A stretch of 64,000 nt of DNA from Alteromonas sp. a30 (GTDB taxonomy: Bacteria > Pseudomonadota > Gammaproteobacteria > Enterobacterales > Alteromonadaceae): NCBI RefSeq assembly GCF_026788005.1, contig NZ_JABEPE010000001.1, positions 372,001 to 436,000 on the forward strand. Reading direction: 5' to 3'. The translations under genes and the position numbers were made by a program. The notes below the pieces were generated by a model that searched no databases, was not told where the DNA came from, and saw nothing but the letters and a program-made list of their open reading frames with translations. Shown piece by piece: positions 10,148 to 20,316 of the stretch (the stretch's first letter is position 1; each line of letters begins with the position of its first letter).

Positions 10148-10423
10148 ATTCGTTTGCTAAACCTTATTCTGCTTGGGATTGGGGGGATAGGAGCCGGAAA
10201 TGTTAATGGCTGTTACTTATTATCCTTTTTTAAAGATATATCTTCAAAGTGAATAGAAAACAAGTTCTTCTTTATAGTTATGTATAAAAACCCACGAATC
10301 CCTTGAAGTTAGTGGCTTGTGCAATTGGCAGTTAACAAAAAAATCGTATATTCTGCTCGCGTTTTTAAGACGCAGCACATCGAACCAAGCACTTTTGCTC
10401 AGGTATTTGTAGGAGAAATGTTA

Positions 10424-11764
10424 ATGAAAAACCGCGAAGTAAATTTTGATGGATTAGTTGGTCCTACACACAATTACGCAGGTCTGTCATTTGGCAACGT
10501 CGCCTCGCTAAATAATGCCAATGCCAAAAGCAGCCCTAAGCAAGCAGCACTTCAAGGATTGGGCAAAATGAAGGCTCTGGCAGATATGGGAATGGCGCAA
10601 GGCGTACTCGCTCCACAAGAACGCCCAGATATTCACATGCTGCGTCGTTTAGGTTTTTCTGGCAGCGACGCCGACGTATTAAAAGCGGCAGCAGAGAAAG
10701 CCCCAGAGGTGCATTTGGCGTGTTGTTCAGCGTCTAGTATGTGGACAGCAAATGCGGCAACTGTGTCACCAAGTGCCGACACAGCCGATGGAAAGGTTCA
10801 TTTCACCCCAGCAAACTTAACCAATAAGTTTCACCGCTCTCTTGAACCAGAGGTAACGGGCCGAATTCTGCAAGGTACGTTTAGTGACAGCAAGCATTTT
10901 GCGCATCACAAACATTTACCAGACAACGAGCATTTTGGCGATGAAGGTGCTGCCAATCATACTCGTCTTTGCCACGATTACGGACAAGAAGGCGTTGAGC
11001 TATTTGTTTACGGTCGCCATGCCTTCGACCAATCAAAACCTGCACCAACCAAATACCCCGCCAGACAAACCTTTGAAGCTTGCCAAGCCATTGCGCGTTT
11101 ACACGGCTTGAGCGATGAAAATGTGGTTTATATGCAGCAAAATCCGGCAGTGATTGACCAAGGTGTTTTCCACAACGATGTCATTTCTGTGGGCAACCAA
11201 AATGTGCTTTTCTATCACGAGCAAGCCTTCTTCGATACAGAAGCCAAGTTGCAAGAAATTCAGGAGAAATTTGGCGACAGGCTGCTGCATTTTATTAAAG
11301 TATCTACCGAGGCAGTATCAGTTCAAGAAGCTGTTCGCACCTATTTGTTTAACACGCAAATCATCACGCTACCTAATGGTGAAATGGCAATTATCGCGCC
11401 TACTGAGTGCGAAGAAAGCGAGTCCGTTTCACGTTATTTGAGTGAGTTAGTGACCCTTGATACCCCGATTAAAAAAGTGCATTACTTTGATGTAAAACAG
11501 AGTATGAGAAATGGCGGTGGTCCAGCATGCTTACGTTTACGTGTTGCGCTTACCGAGCAGGAGCTTGATGCAGTTAACCCAAACACCCTGATGAACGATA
11601 CCTTATACGCCAAACTCACAAACTGGGTGAATAAGCATTACCGTGAAGAATTAAGTGTTGCTGACTTGTCCGATCCCACTTTGCTAATCGAGTCCAGAAC
11701 GGCACTAGATGAACTCACGCAAATTTTGAAGATTGGTTCAGTTTACCCTTTCCAACGCGTCTAG
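10424..11764 (+). CDS. astB: N-succinylarginine dihydrolase
   Basis: AstB hydrolyses N2-succinylarginine to N2-succinylornithine, CO2 and two NH3, the second step of the AST arginine-catabolic pathway. The N-terminus [20 protein letters not shown] and the C-terminal [17 protein letters not shown], with the nucleophilic Cys, are characteristic of this guanidino-modifying-type fold. The start at ATG 10424 has AGGAG eight bases upstream and gives 446 residues (E. coli 447); an ATG at 10418 sits too close to the same Shine-Dalgarno, and the 35-codon extension to 10319 does not resemble the family. No other ast gene (astA, astC, astD, astE) is in the window, so the pathway is dispersed here. Confidence 0.95.
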   Translation: MKNREVNFDGLVGPTHNYAGLSFGNVASLNNANAKSSPKQAALQGLGKMKALADMGMAQGVLAPQERPDIHMLRRLGFSGSDADVLKAAAEKAPEVHLACCSASSMWTANAATVSPSADTADGKVHFTPANLTNKFHRSLEPEVTGRILQGTFSDSKHFAHHKHLPDNEHFGDEGAANHTRLCHDYGQEGVELFVYGRHAFDQSKPAPTKYPARQTFEACQAIARLHGLSDENVVYMQQNPAVIDQGVFHNDVISVGNQNVLFYHEQAFFDTEAKLQEIQEKFGDRLLHFIKVSTEAVSVQEAVRTYLFNTQIITLPNGEMAIIAPTECEESESVSRYLSELVTLDTPIKKVHYFDVKQSMRNGGGPACLRLRVALTEQELDAVNPNTLMNDTLYAKLTNWVNKHYREELSVADLSDPTLLIESRTALDELTQILKIGSVYPFQRV

Positions 11765-11875
11765 TTCGCAGCAGATAGAAGCACGATGCAAGCGCAGTCA
11801 ACTTAGATTGCACTTGCATCTTTGCAAAATTGCTTAAGGTTTTGACCTCTGTTTTTTTATTCTACAATAAATAAC

Positions 11876-12247
11876 TTAGGGTAAAAATTGAGCAATAATA
11901 TTGTCACCCCAGCGCGTAGACGACCACGAATATGCGTCATCCGACATCCCCGATTCCCTCGCATAATTCACCCTCGATACCGATTCTGCCTTGGACAAAT
12001 ATCCACCAAAGGTTACGGCGTAAACGGAAGCACCTGCAACAATACCGCCTATCGCCGCCTGAATTAACCCAGTAAAAGGTAAATTCCACCACTTTTGTGA
12101 TAAGCGACTCTCTATTTCGACGCGTTCTTTATCGAACTTTAACCGCTCGGCATCATTGCGTTTAGTTTCTGAAACTAACTTGGCTAATTCCGCCTGCTCA
12201 AGATTTTGCATGCTCTTACTATGCTCCAACCTGTCTCTTTTCATCAT
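11876..12247 (-). CDS. Hypothetical coiled-coil, single-pass membrane protein
   Basis: I do not recognise a named family. The 123-residue protein has a charged helix at residues 1-50 (rich in Glu, Lys, Arg, with LEQAELAKLVSETKRNDAER) that looks like a coiled coil, then a WW-containing junction (LSQKWWNLPF) leading into one hydrophobic segment (TGLIQAAIGGIVAGASVYAVTF trimmed at both ends, about 59-80), and a polar C-terminal tail of about 40 residues. The design, a coiled coil followed by a KWW junction and a Gly-rich helix, occurs in various small bacterial membrane proteins. The start codon has no clear ribosome-binding site. It lies on the same strand after the Ig-repeat lipoprotein gene, 46 bases away, so the two may be co-transcribed. 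Existence is likely; function is unknown. Confidence 0.55.
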   Translation of the reverse strand: MMKRDRLEHSKSMQNLEQAELAKLVSETKRNDAERLKFDKERVEIESRLSQKWWNLPFTGLIQAAIGGIVAGASVYAVTFGGYLSKAESVSRVNYARESGMSDDAYSWSSTRWGDNIIAQFLP

Positions 12248-12293
12248 TCAATTATAGACAGATTGGAGTATAAAAGGTGACACCTCAAGGGAT

Positions 12294-14636
12294 TTACAAT
12301 ACGTTAGTGCAGGTTAAACCGGAGCCATCGTCGATAAGCGAACCTGGGTTAGCAGGGTCATCTACAAAGTTACGACCATCACCAAACGGATTCACATTCG
12401 GGCGCACATCTTCTATTGCTAAATCGCTTGATGCCGCGCCAAGTGTATAAAACTGGCTCACTCTCGATTCCGAACCCGCTACGCTAGTGCTCACCGCTAC
12501 TTTAATCGTCACCCAAGCTGCAAACGTTTTCGGGTAACGCAGTTCAACAATAGCCTGCCCATTTTCATCGGTGGTGATATTGCCATCTATCGCGACAACG
12601 TTCCCCGGAGAAATGTTGCCATCACCGTTGACGTCTTCCTCGGGATCAAGAATGGCATCATCGTCGATGTCTTCATTGGCACAACCAAAGGTGTGTACCG
12701 GTACCCAGAATTCAAATGCCTCTGCACTTGGGAACGCTGACCAATAACCTTTATTATATGCCGCGCGGATCACTTGGTAATTGGCGTCGCCCGGTTCTGC
12801 GTTAGGGTCTAATAATTCCGTGTATTTTACCGGAGTGCCGCTGACGGTTAGGTCAACATCAGATACCGGATTGGAATTGGCGTCCGTCACAAATACCGAG
12901 AAACGTTTCAAATAGGTGGCATCATCTACAATCTCAATGCGATTGCCTGTACCAAGGGTAATGAATAAGGCTCTATCACCTACAGTTAAGTTTGTTGACG
13001 CTTGAATATTAGATTCTGCTTCCGTGGCGGTAATGGTAATGGCGTCTTCGCTTGTAACCGTGTTCGAGGTATAAACCGTTGACGCTATACCGTTACTGTC
13101 CGTCACTACAGAGGCGGGAGAAATACTACCACCACTCACATCATCCGCTGTGAAATTAACGGTTTTACCTTTAACAAGGTTGCCCGATGGGTCCCGCAAC
13201 ACTGCGGTAATGGTGCTTTTCTGACCATCCGGCCCTATAGATTTAGGACTCGCTTCTATCAAGATGTTGTCCACTTGTGAGGCAATAAACTCTACATTGC
13301 TTCTGGCGTTAACAATGGTGCCTAGAGTGTCATCCCCTTGAGCTAATATCGTTGCGGTGCCTGCATTACTACTTTGAATGTTAACTCTCACTTGCCCATT
13401 TGCATCGCTAATTAATTGTGACTGCGACAACATCCCTCGGGTTGTCGTTAAAGTGACAAACCCGTTCGCAAAAGGTTCTCCAGCTCTTAACCAAGTTATC
13501 ACTAGCTCCGCGTCAGTATTCAGTGGAATGTCGTTTGTTGGCACGCTCGAAAAGCTGAATTGGTCTTGCTGAACGGTTAAATTACCAACACCAGTCGCAT
13601 TAAGTGCTGTTGCTGTAATCACGTCAACACCGGGGTTAAGCGCAGTGTAATTGATGGTAATTTGTCCGGTTTCGTCGGTTCTAGGGGATGTATTACTGAT
13701 GCCATTTCCATTTGCAGAGGAAACCGCAACGACTTCATTGGCAATGCCTGTGCCATCAGAGTCGACAACGGAAATCGTAACTTCAGCCGTATCGTTTAGA
13801 ATGACTGACGCAGGAGTATTTACTCTAACTTCTGTGCCAACCACTTGAACATCAATGGATTGAATCAAATCGCCAACTTGCGCAGACACAGCAAAAGTTC
13901 GATTTTCTGGATCGGTTTGAGAAGATAATACCGCACGAGCCGTGCCATCAGCAGCTGTAGTTGGTTGTGTTACTTGCAATTCACCGGATTCTGAGAAGAA
14001 TGTCACATCAATGTTTTCGAGCAAAATATTCTGTGCATTTTTTACCAATGCAATAAGTTCTATTTGCTCTGAACCACTTGATGATAACTGAATAGCACTG
14101 GCAAATAACTCAAGACTTGAAGGTGTCACAGGCGCTTGGGTATCACTGCCAGCAGAAACAAAACCAACTTCAGCACTATCGCCTGAATTCAAGGTAGCAA
14201 CCACTTTTCCAGCACCGGCTTGCTCACCCACTAACACATCAATACTCGTTTGCCCTTGGGCGTTAGTTAGCGCCGAACCTGTTGCAGGGTCAAATACCGC
14301 TAAGTCATCTTGAGTGAAGCTAAATTGAACCACTTCATCGGATATTACATCACCAGAAGCATTCGTAACAACTGCCAATACCCGAAGCGGGTTGGAAGCA
14401 TTTAAGTCATTGCTTTCTTCCCCAGTTGCTTGACTCACAATGCTTAACTCAATTTGCAGCGATTCATCAGGGGCTCCCGGGTTAGGCGAGTCATCGCGGG
14501 AAATGCTCCCTCCACCACCACAGGCCGAAAGCATGGCGAGAAGAGTGAGAAGCAAGATTTGTCGGCACTTGTGGATTAACTGAGAACGGATTAATCGAGA
14601 ATAATATTGCTGAGTGGTCACTGGCGTCATCCCCAT
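12294..14636 (-). CDS. Large Ig-like repeat lipoprotein (Big_1/invasin-type domains)
   Basis: The 780-residue protein has an N-terminal signal with lipobox LSAC (Cys at about residue 39) followed by GGGG, so it should be a lipoprotein, probably of the outer membrane or cell surface. Most of the chain is tandem domains of about 95-100 residues with Big_1-like signatures, such as GQTSIDVLVG, GTARAVLSS, GQITINYTALNPG, GQVRVNIQSS and GIASTVYTSN, each ending a strand after N-A-x-G or D-x-N-G. The last 200 residues hold Asp-rich, calcium-binding-like text (DDDAILDPEEDVNGDGN). Bacterial Ig domains of this class act in surface adhesion and scaffolding; the partner here is unknown. There is no clear ribosome-binding site at ATG 14636 or at the second ATG two codons later. 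Confidence 0.85.
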   Translation of the reverse strand: MGMTPVTTQQYYSRLIRSQLIHKCRQILLLTLLAMLSACGGGGSISRDDSPNPGAPDESLQIELSIVSQATGEESNDLNASNPLRVLAVVTNASGDVISDEVVQFSFTQDDLAVFDPATGSALTNAQGQTSIDVLVGEQAGAGKVVATLNSGDSAEVGFVSAGSDTQAPVTPSSLELFASAIQLSSSGSEQIELIALVKNAQNILLENIDVTFFSESGELQVTQPTTAADGTARAVLSSQTDPENRTFAVSAQVGDLIQSIDVQVVGTEVRVNTPASVILNDTAEVTISVVDSDGTGIANEVVAVSSANGNGISNTSPRTDETGQITINYTALNPGVDVITATALNATGVGNLTVQQDQFSFSSVPTNDIPLNTDAELVITWLRAGEPFANGFVTLTTTRGMLSQSQLISDANGQVRVNIQSSNAGTATILAQGDDTLGTIVNARSNVEFIASQVDNILIEASPKSIGPDGQKSTITAVLRDPSGNLVKGKTVNFTADDVSGGSISPASVVTDSNGIASTVYTSNTVTSEDAITITATEAESNIQASTNLTVGDRALFITLGTGNRIEIVDDATYLKRFSVFVTDANSNPVSDVDLTVSGTPVKYTELLDPNAEPGDANYQVIRAAYNKGYWSAFPSAEAFEFWVPVHTFGCANEDIDDDAILDPEEDVNGDGNISPGNVVAIDGNITTDENGQAIVELRYPKTFAAWVTIKVAVSTSVAGSESRVSQFYTLGAASSDLAIEDVRPNVNPFGDGRNFVDDPANPGSLIDDGSGLTCTNVL

Positions 14637-14726
14637 GCTTTTGATTTTAATTTTAATTTTTAGTTCAGGTTCAATAGCAAAATTGTTACGCTAATTGAAA
14701 CAACAAAAATTAAGCAACTTATTAAT

Positions 14727-16085
14727 ATGAAAGCCTCTTTTGACTCTCTCTCCTTAACGAGCAAAATCTTCGTCGGTATGGTCTTAGGCATACTCACTGG
14801 CTTTTTGCTTCAACTCGCTTTCGATGATAGCGGAGATTTAACTTTTAGCCTACTTGGTGCCGAATTTTCAACGTATGGATTTTTCGTTGATGGTATTTTT
14901 AACGTTATTGGTCAAGTATTTATCTCTAGTTTGAAGATGATGGTTGTGCCTTTAGTTTTCGTTTCGTTAGTCTGCGGCACCTGTAATTTAAGCGAACCTA
15001 GTCAACTTGGCCGCTTAGGCGGAAAGTCCATTGCGCTATACATTATTACAACAGCAATTGCTATCACATTAGCTATTACGATTGCTTTACTTGTGTCTCC
15101 CGGTGAAGGTCTCGACCTAACCACCGATGCAACCTTTACAGCAAAAGAACCGCCCTCGCTAGCACAAGTCATTATTAACATGGTGCCTTCTAACCCAATT
15201 AGCGCAATGGCAAACGCTAGCATGTTGCAAGTTATTGTCTTTGCACTATTGTTTGGCGTTGCAATGGCAATGTCTGGTGAAGCGGGAAAACGTCTTGGTA
15301 ACTTTTTTGAAGATGTTAATCACGTCATCATGCGCTTAATTACCATCATCATGAATTTTGCACCTTATGGGGTTTATGCTTTGATGGCGAAGCTATTCTC
15401 TACCATTGGATTAGACACCATCCTTAGCTTGATTAAATACTTCCTGCTAGTGGTTGCTGTACTTATCACCCACGCATTAGTGGTGTATCCCCTCATTTTG
15501 CGTATTTTTGCAGGGTTAAGCCCAGTGATGTTGCTGCGAAAAGTCAGAGAAGCGGCGATGTTTGCCTTTTCGACAGCCAGCAGCAGTGCAACCTTACCCA
15601 TTACATTAGAAACGGCTCAACGTAAGCTGGGGATTAAAAATGGTGTGGCATCATTTACTATTCCGCTTGGCGCAACCATTAACATGGATGGCACTGCCAT
15701 TATGCAAGGCTGTGCAACCGTGTTTATTGCTCAAGTTTACGGTGTAGATTTATCAGTTAGTGATTATCTAATGGTCATTCTAACCGCCACCTTGGCATCA
15801 GTTGGAACAGCAGGCGTCCCCTCTGCGGGTCTCATCATGTTAGCCATGGTTTTACAGCAAGTTAATTTACCCGTTGAAGGAATCGCACTCATCATTGGTG
15901 TTGACCGTCTACTTGATATGACACGCACGGCCGTTAATGTCACTGGAGATTGCACAGTGGCCACGGTTGTTGCCAAGTCTGAAAAGCAAATCGACCTTGA
16001 TGTTTATAATGATCCTAATGCAGGAGATCGTGACGAAGATGTCGACTTCAAACACTTCGAATCAAACGAAGAGATCAAATCCTGA
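14727..16085 (+). CDS. Dicarboxylate/amino acid:cation symporter (DAACS family)
   Basis: The 452-residue membrane protein is a secondary transporter of the SDF/DAACS family (GltP, DctA, glutamate-transporter fold), bringing in C4-dicarboxylates or acidic amino acids with Na+ or H+. It shows the serine-rich re-entrant motif (AFSTASSSATLPITLE), the NMDGTAIMQG motif in TM7, and the substrate/cation-binding TM8 segment (GVDRLLDMTRTAVNVTGD). The Arg of MTRTAVN is the residue that in this family favours acidic side chains, so glutamate, aspartate or a dicarboxylate is the likely substrate. The C-terminus is acidic and cytoplasmic. It is a single gene, divergent from the Ig lipoprotein and closed by a strong terminator. 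Confidence 0.92.
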   Translation: MKASFDSLSLTSKIFVGMVLGILTGFLLQLAFDDSGDLTFSLLGAEFSTYGFFVDGIFNVIGQVFISSLKMMVVPLVFVSLVCGTCNLSEPSQLGRLGGKSIALYIITTAIAITLAITIALLVSPGEGLDLTTDATFTAKEPPSLAQVIINMVPSNPISAMANASMLQVIVFALLFGVAMAMSGEAGKRLGNFFEDVNHVIMRLITIIMNFAPYGVYALMAKLFSTIGLDTILSLIKYFLLVVAVLITHALVVYPLILRIFAGLSPVMLLRKVREAAMFAFSTASSSATLPITLETAQRKLGIKNGVASFTIPLGATINMDGTAIMQGCATVFIAQVYGVDLSVSDYLMVILTATLASVGTAGVPSAGLIMLAMVLQQVNLPVEGIALIIGVDRLLDMTRTAVNVTGDCTVATVVAKSEKQIDLDVYNDPNAGDRDEDVDFKHFESNEEIKS

Positions 16086-16122
16086 TAACATAATCGATAT
16101 TAATGTAGGTCACTAAAACCAA

Positions 16123-16147
16123 AAAGGCGCTTCTTCAGCGCCTTTTA
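16123..16147. terminator. Bidirectional terminator between the symporter gene and sohB
   Basis: AAAAGGCGC / GCGCCTTTT with a seven-base loop, flanked by A-runs and T-runs, lies between two convergent genes and can serve both. Confidence 0.88.
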
Positions 16148-16165
16148 TAATTCTACAAAACAGCA

Positions 16166-17176
16166 TTACACTTTCGTTTGGTTCTTCTCCCAAAGCTTTG
16201 ATAATACGCCGTTAATTGTTAATGATGCAGAGTTTGACAGCCTTTCTGCCATAGTGGGCTTTCTTCTATATTCTACTTTGAATATAGGTTTATCTCGGAA
16301 ATGCTTTAATAAGAAATCATCTGAGGTTTGAATATCATCAACCAAGCCGACATCTTTAGCCTTAGTGCCATGCCACGTTTCCCCTGTAGCAACCTTTTTT
16401 ATATCCAGTTCTGGGCGATGAGAAGAAACAAATGTCTTAAACATTTCATGTATCTCTTCTAGCTCTTGTTTAAACTTCTCTCTACCGGAGTCATTGTTTT
16501 CACCAAACATGGTCACAGTGCGCTTAAAGTCACCTGCGGTGTGTTGTTCGAATTCGATATGGTTATGCTTCAATAATTTATTAAAGTTTGGTAGCTGGGC
16601 AATCACGCCAATGGAACCCAAAATAGAAAACGGGGCAGCAATAATTTTATTGGCGACACAAGCCATCATATAACCGCCACTCGCTGCAACCATGTCCACA
16701 CTGGCAGTTAGGTGAATATTGTGATCTCGTAATCGTTGTAGTTGAGAAGCCGCTAATCCGTACCCATGAACGACTCCTCCGGGGCTTTCTAAACGCAGTA
16801 GCACTTCGTCCTTTTCTTCTGCTAAGTTAATGACCGTTGAAACCTCGTTACGCAAACTTTCTACTTCGTGCGCATCCATGGAGCCTTTAAAATCAATCAC
16901 ATAAATTTTGCCTGAGTCCGATTGCGCTTTGTTGTCTTTACTGGCTTTTTTCTGAGCCTTGCGCCAAGCCTTCAATTCATCTTTGGATAATATTGCTTCT
17001 CTTGCCTGCGCTTCCGTATCCGCTAATGCATCCGATAAAGACGTAATCTGTAACTCGCCTTTTTGTAATTTCTGTTTTGACGCCAAGCCAATAATACCGC
17101 CCACCGCCAGTAATAACGCCACAACAATCGTGACCGCTTTTAATAGAAACATCCCGTATTCAGATAAAAATTCCAA
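16166..17176 (-). CDS. sohB: Protease SohB (S49 signal-peptide-peptidase family)
   Basis: SohB is an inner-membrane serine protease of the SppA family facing the periplasm. The 336 residues comprise an N-terminal membrane helix (about 11-32), a Lys/Glu-rich linker (about 60-86) and the S49 domain. The catalytic Ser166 is in MVAASGGYMMA and the general-base Lys218 in HTAGDFKRT; the oxyanion region LESPGGVVHGYG is also present. The start is TTG at 17176 with AGGGGA five bases upstream; no nearby ATG or GTG fits as well. It is convergent with the symporter gene. Its cellular substrate is not known. Confidence 0.93.
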   Translation of the reverse strand: MEFLSEYGMFLLKAVTIVVALLLAVGGIIGLASKQKLQKGELQITSLSDALADTEAQAREAILSKDELKAWRKAQKKASKDNKAQSDSGKIYVIDFKGSMDAHEVESLRNEVSTVINLAEEKDEVLLRLESPGGVVHGYGLAASQLQRLRDHNIHLTASVDMVAASGGYMMACVANKIIAAPFSILGSIGVIAQLPNFNKLLKHNHIEFEQHTAGDFKRTVTMFGENNDSGREKFKQELEEIHEMFKTFVSSHRPELDIKKVATGETWHGTKAKDVGLVDDIQTSDDFLLKHFRDKPIFKVEYRRKPTMAERLSNSASLTINGVLSKLWEKNQTKV

Positions 17177-17227
17177 GGTAATCCCCTATTTGATAATTCT
17201 GCTCCCCCAATAATATGGGCAAATTTG

Positions 17228-17256
17228 CAAAAAAAAACCGGGGAATGAATCCCCGG
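17228..17256 (-). terminator. Terminator of the VolA-like lipase gene
   Basis: On the minus strand CCGGGGA / TCCCCGG with a five-base loop runs into a stretch of nine T. It starts 26 bases after the lipase stop. Confidence 0.9.
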
Positions 17257-17282
17257 CTTATTTCTATGTAAATTTAAAACAA

Positions 17283-19865
17283 TTAGTTAGCGACAACACT
17301 TGTATCAGTTACCGCAATTGTCTCACCTTGTGTTGCCAAGAAGGTGATGGTTTGCAACTGCATTTCTGTTGTTGCAGCCAAACTATCTGCTGGGCTTAAT
17401 AATGAACCATGCCCACCCGCAATAAAGCGAACCAAGCCGCTACCTTGCGTCGTTGAGCTAACACCCTGCAAACCCATTAACGCCGCAAGAGGTTCCGTAC
17501 CAGCAAGAGGCACAGCCGCAGTGTTAGGGATCACTTGGTCTGGTAAAGCAGTAGAGCCATCATCATTGGTTCCCCCACCCACAACTTCATGCACAAGGAT
17601 AGGCGTGTTAGACGCTAGCAATGCTGCATAATTGTTAGGGTCGCCTGCATCAATAATAGTTTGTGCAGCGAAAGCAAATGATGAGAACGTGCTGTTAATT
17701 TCAGCCAACTGCTGTGCATTTAAGTTCTCTACAAATGCTTGGAATGCGGGTACTAGAGCCTGCTCTGGAGATAAACCATTTTGCTGAGCAAATTGACCTA
17801 GGAATGCCTGGAAGTCTGTTGAAGAAGCTGCCAACAACGAACCTTTAATCAATGGGCCAAACGATGGAGAATCAAGTAGGAAGGAAGCAATACCGCCACC
17901 TGGTACAGATAACACTGCCGCTTTAAACTCATACATACCATCAAATGCAGATAAGTCGCCACCTAGTGTGTTGTTTGCGTTAGCAACTGTACCGATGCCT
18001 GTAATTGACCCCAGACTTTGACCAACGAAGTAAACGTTATTTTCGTCTAAATCGACTGAGCCGCCGGTTAAGTCAACAACCGCATTCAAACCTAAACGCA
18101 AGCCTAAAGTGTCCACAATACTTTGACGCAAGTTGTCGCGAGCTGTCACCAAACTACTTAAGTTCAAGTAATCCGTTGGCGAACCACCAAACCCTGAAGA
18201 AGCATTAATCACTTCACCATCGATAGTGTAACCACGGCTACCATGTAATGGGTGGTCAATTGCGACGGTTGCAAAACCTGCTAATGATAATGACCCCGTC
18301 AACGCCAATACGTCTTCTTTCTTGGAAGTAATACCGTGTTGAATCACAACAACAGGCCAACCTGACTCAGGTTTGCTAATTGGGTTAACACTATCACTTA
18401 AAGCCGCTAACGTATTAACAACGTTAGTGTCTGGCACGGTTACTTGTACAGAAACGGTTTCTGTACCATCAGGGTTGGTTCCCGAGCGCGCAGGCACTGG
18501 GCTAACCTTGGTTAGATTACGAGGATCGTCGATGCCAACAGCAGCCAAATTCAAATCAAGTAATTGACCACCAGAAGCCGCCTGACATAAATCGTTGTTT
18601 GGACCAACCGCATCAGCCGCGACCAAACTGCCAACCGTTTCCTCACCCAATGATCTTAACATTGCACCGTTAGTACACGCTGCGCGCCACCAGTCACCAA
18701 GAGGGTTTGTCGTACTCAAGTAATGTGGAAGGTTTACACTACCGGCTTTAAGGCTTGATGCACAAAAAGAACCGACTTGTGCAAACGTGCTAGCCGCTGT
18801 TGGGAATAATGGACCCGCTGGATTAGCTAGGGCGGCCATTAATCCGTCACATGTATTTAGCCCTACAGCACCTAATTGAGCAAGTTGTTCAGGGCTTAGT
18901 AAAGACGGCGCTAATACGTCGAATGCGGTATCGACCGGCGCATCATTAACTTGTACTACAGGTAAAAACTGTGCGGCAGCTTGTGCGGCTGTTGCTTGAT
19001 CAGCCCCTTGTGCTAGAGCCGTTGCAAACGCCTGAGCGAAACCACCAATTTGTAACTGCTTGACAGTGTTAACTACAACACCTGCTGACTGTGTTGAGAA
19101 ATATGCTGCATAAGAAATACTGCTACGCGGCACACCTAAGGCTTCAATTGGGTCAACAATCGCATTGACTAATCCTTGGATCTGACGCTGTGCATCGGTT
19201 GCAAGAGGTAAAGTATCAATATCTTGGCGAACCAGTTCCCATGTTTCAGACCCTCTTACACCTTTGCCTTCAGTGTCTTGAAGGGTATCAGTAACGACAA
19301 GTACATAACCTTGTCCTGGTTTAAGTGGTTTCAGAGGAACAATAGATACGGCTCCTGGGCCTACTTTTTGTGTAACAAAGTCAGCCCCAAACGTCAGCTC
19401 TTCACCAATTTCACAGGGGACACCCGGTGCACCTATTGCAGCCGCTATGCCTTGACAAGTGGCAGTCGTTCCTTCTAGTGCTTGTGTTGCTTCGAAAAGG
19501 CGGATAGCTCCCGGAATAGAAGCAGAGTTACCATCAATTTCTAAACCATCTGGTAAATTAATATTAACAACGAAAGGATGTTGAGTTGACCACCCATCTA
19601 AAACGCCAAGCGCTTGCTGAGGATCAGCTGGGTCAAATGTATCCGCTTCGGTTTCTAACGTAAAATCAAATAGGTTACCCGAGGGAAGTGTTAACAAATC
19701 GTTGGGTACATTTAGACTTCCGTTTGCTGGGTCAAAAATGATGCGCGCAAAAGGCTTCACATCGGGTGTTTCTTCCTGCACTGTGGTGAGGGCTTCTCCG
19801 CCGCCTCCGCAGCCAGACAACCCCAGCGTGGCAGCAATCGCAGAACTAACTAGCAATTTTTTCAT
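17283..19865 (-). CDS. VolA/Pla-1/cef family extracellular lipase (surface lipoprotein)
   Basis: The 860-residue protein fits the Pla-1/cef lipase family, whose Vibrio member VolA is a surface-exposed lysophospholipase that releases fatty acids from host or environmental lipids. A signal peptide ends in lipobox LSGC (Cys19) followed by GGGG, as in surface lipoproteins. The N-terminal half contains the family's FDPANGSLNVPNDLL segment; the alpha/beta-hydrolase domain has VVIQHGITSKKED, the HPLHGSRGYT segment and the nucleophile elbow YFVGQSLGSITG with Ser617. A C-terminal GGHGSLL probably supplies the catalytic His. It is monocistronic. With fadE and tesB in the same window, it suggests use of external lipids. 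The exact substrate is not readable. Confidence 0.88.
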   Translation of the reverse strand: MKKLLVSSAIAATLGLSGCGGGGEALTTVQEETPDVKPFARIIFDPANGSLNVPNDLLTLPSGNLFDFTLETEADTFDPADPQQALGVLDGWSTQHPFVVNINLPDGLEIDGNSASIPGAIRLFEATQALEGTTATCQGIAAAIGAPGVPCEIGEELTFGADFVTQKVGPGAVSIVPLKPLKPGQGYVLVVTDTLQDTEGKGVRGSETWELVRQDIDTLPLATDAQRQIQGLVNAIVDPIEALGVPRSSISYAAYFSTQSAGVVVNTVKQLQIGGFAQAFATALAQGADQATAAQAAAQFLPVVQVNDAPVDTAFDVLAPSLLSPEQLAQLGAVGLNTCDGLMAALANPAGPLFPTAASTFAQVGSFCASSLKAGSVNLPHYLSTTNPLGDWWRAACTNGAMLRSLGEETVGSLVAADAVGPNNDLCQAASGGQLLDLNLAAVGIDDPRNLTKVSPVPARSGTNPDGTETVSVQVTVPDTNVVNTLAALSDSVNPISKPESGWPVVVIQHGITSKKEDVLALTGSLSLAGFATVAIDHPLHGSRGYTIDGEVINASSGFGGSPTDYLNLSSLVTARDNLRQSIVDTLGLRLGLNAVVDLTGGSVDLDENNVYFVGQSLGSITGIGTVANANNTLGGDLSAFDGMYEFKAAVLSVPGGGIASFLLDSPSFGPLIKGSLLAASSTDFQAFLGQFAQQNGLSPEQALVPAFQAFVENLNAQQLAEINSTFSSFAFAAQTIIDAGDPNNYAALLASNTPILVHEVVGGGTNDDGSTALPDQVIPNTAAVPLAGTEPLAALMGLQGVSSTTQGSGLVRFIAGGHGSLLSPADSLAATTEMQLQTITFLATQGETIAVTDTSVVAN

Positions 19866-20316
19866 ATGATTCCCCGGATCCTCTTGTAATTATTCTTCCA
19901 CCTTTGGAATACCCATAATCCTTCACGAGGCTATGTGCTCTTCGGTGTTCATTAGTGTGTTTTAACAAAGTGGTCGACATGTACGACCAGTTCAATTTCG
20001 TTAATCTTATTGACAATAACAGAGATTTGCAAAGATTTGTTAATTGAATGTAAGCATCATGTATAAAGACTAAACTCAACCACGCGGTAAATTTAATAAT
20101 CTCATTTGGCAATATTCTATTCGCAATGAAAAAGGAGTACCTAAACTAGCTGTTACTTATCTTTCACCGATCACTCAGGCATTAATCTGAATTTACATTC
20201 ATCGAACACGGAGAAATCTTTGTTATTTCAATATCAATAATAATGTTAACGACAAATAAATGCTAAACTGCACGAATAATTTTTTGTAACCTTCCCTGAA
20301 ATAAGATTTTGTAACT
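19866..20316. other. Intergenic region between the lipase gene and yciK
   Basis: This 451-base divergent control region is AT-rich. It contains a palindrome at 19971-19989 and several AT-rich promoter-like stretches. A frame of 88 codons at its left end overlaps the lipase start and is not convincing as a gene. Confidence 0.55.
19971..19989. promoter_or_regulatory. Palindromic operator candidate upstream of the lipase gene
   Basis: TGGTCG (19971-19976) and CGACCA (19984-19989) flank a centre that itself contains ACATGT. The dyad lies about 106 bases before the lipase start codon. The spacing is too wide for a FadR site (TGGTC-N1-3-GACCA), so the regulator is unknown. Confidence 0.35.

Noticed and set aside
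19846..20112. 88-codon minus-strand frame upstream of the lipase gene
   Set aside because: It overlaps the lipase start and covers the palindrome and control region; no Shine-Dalgarno and no recognisable fold.
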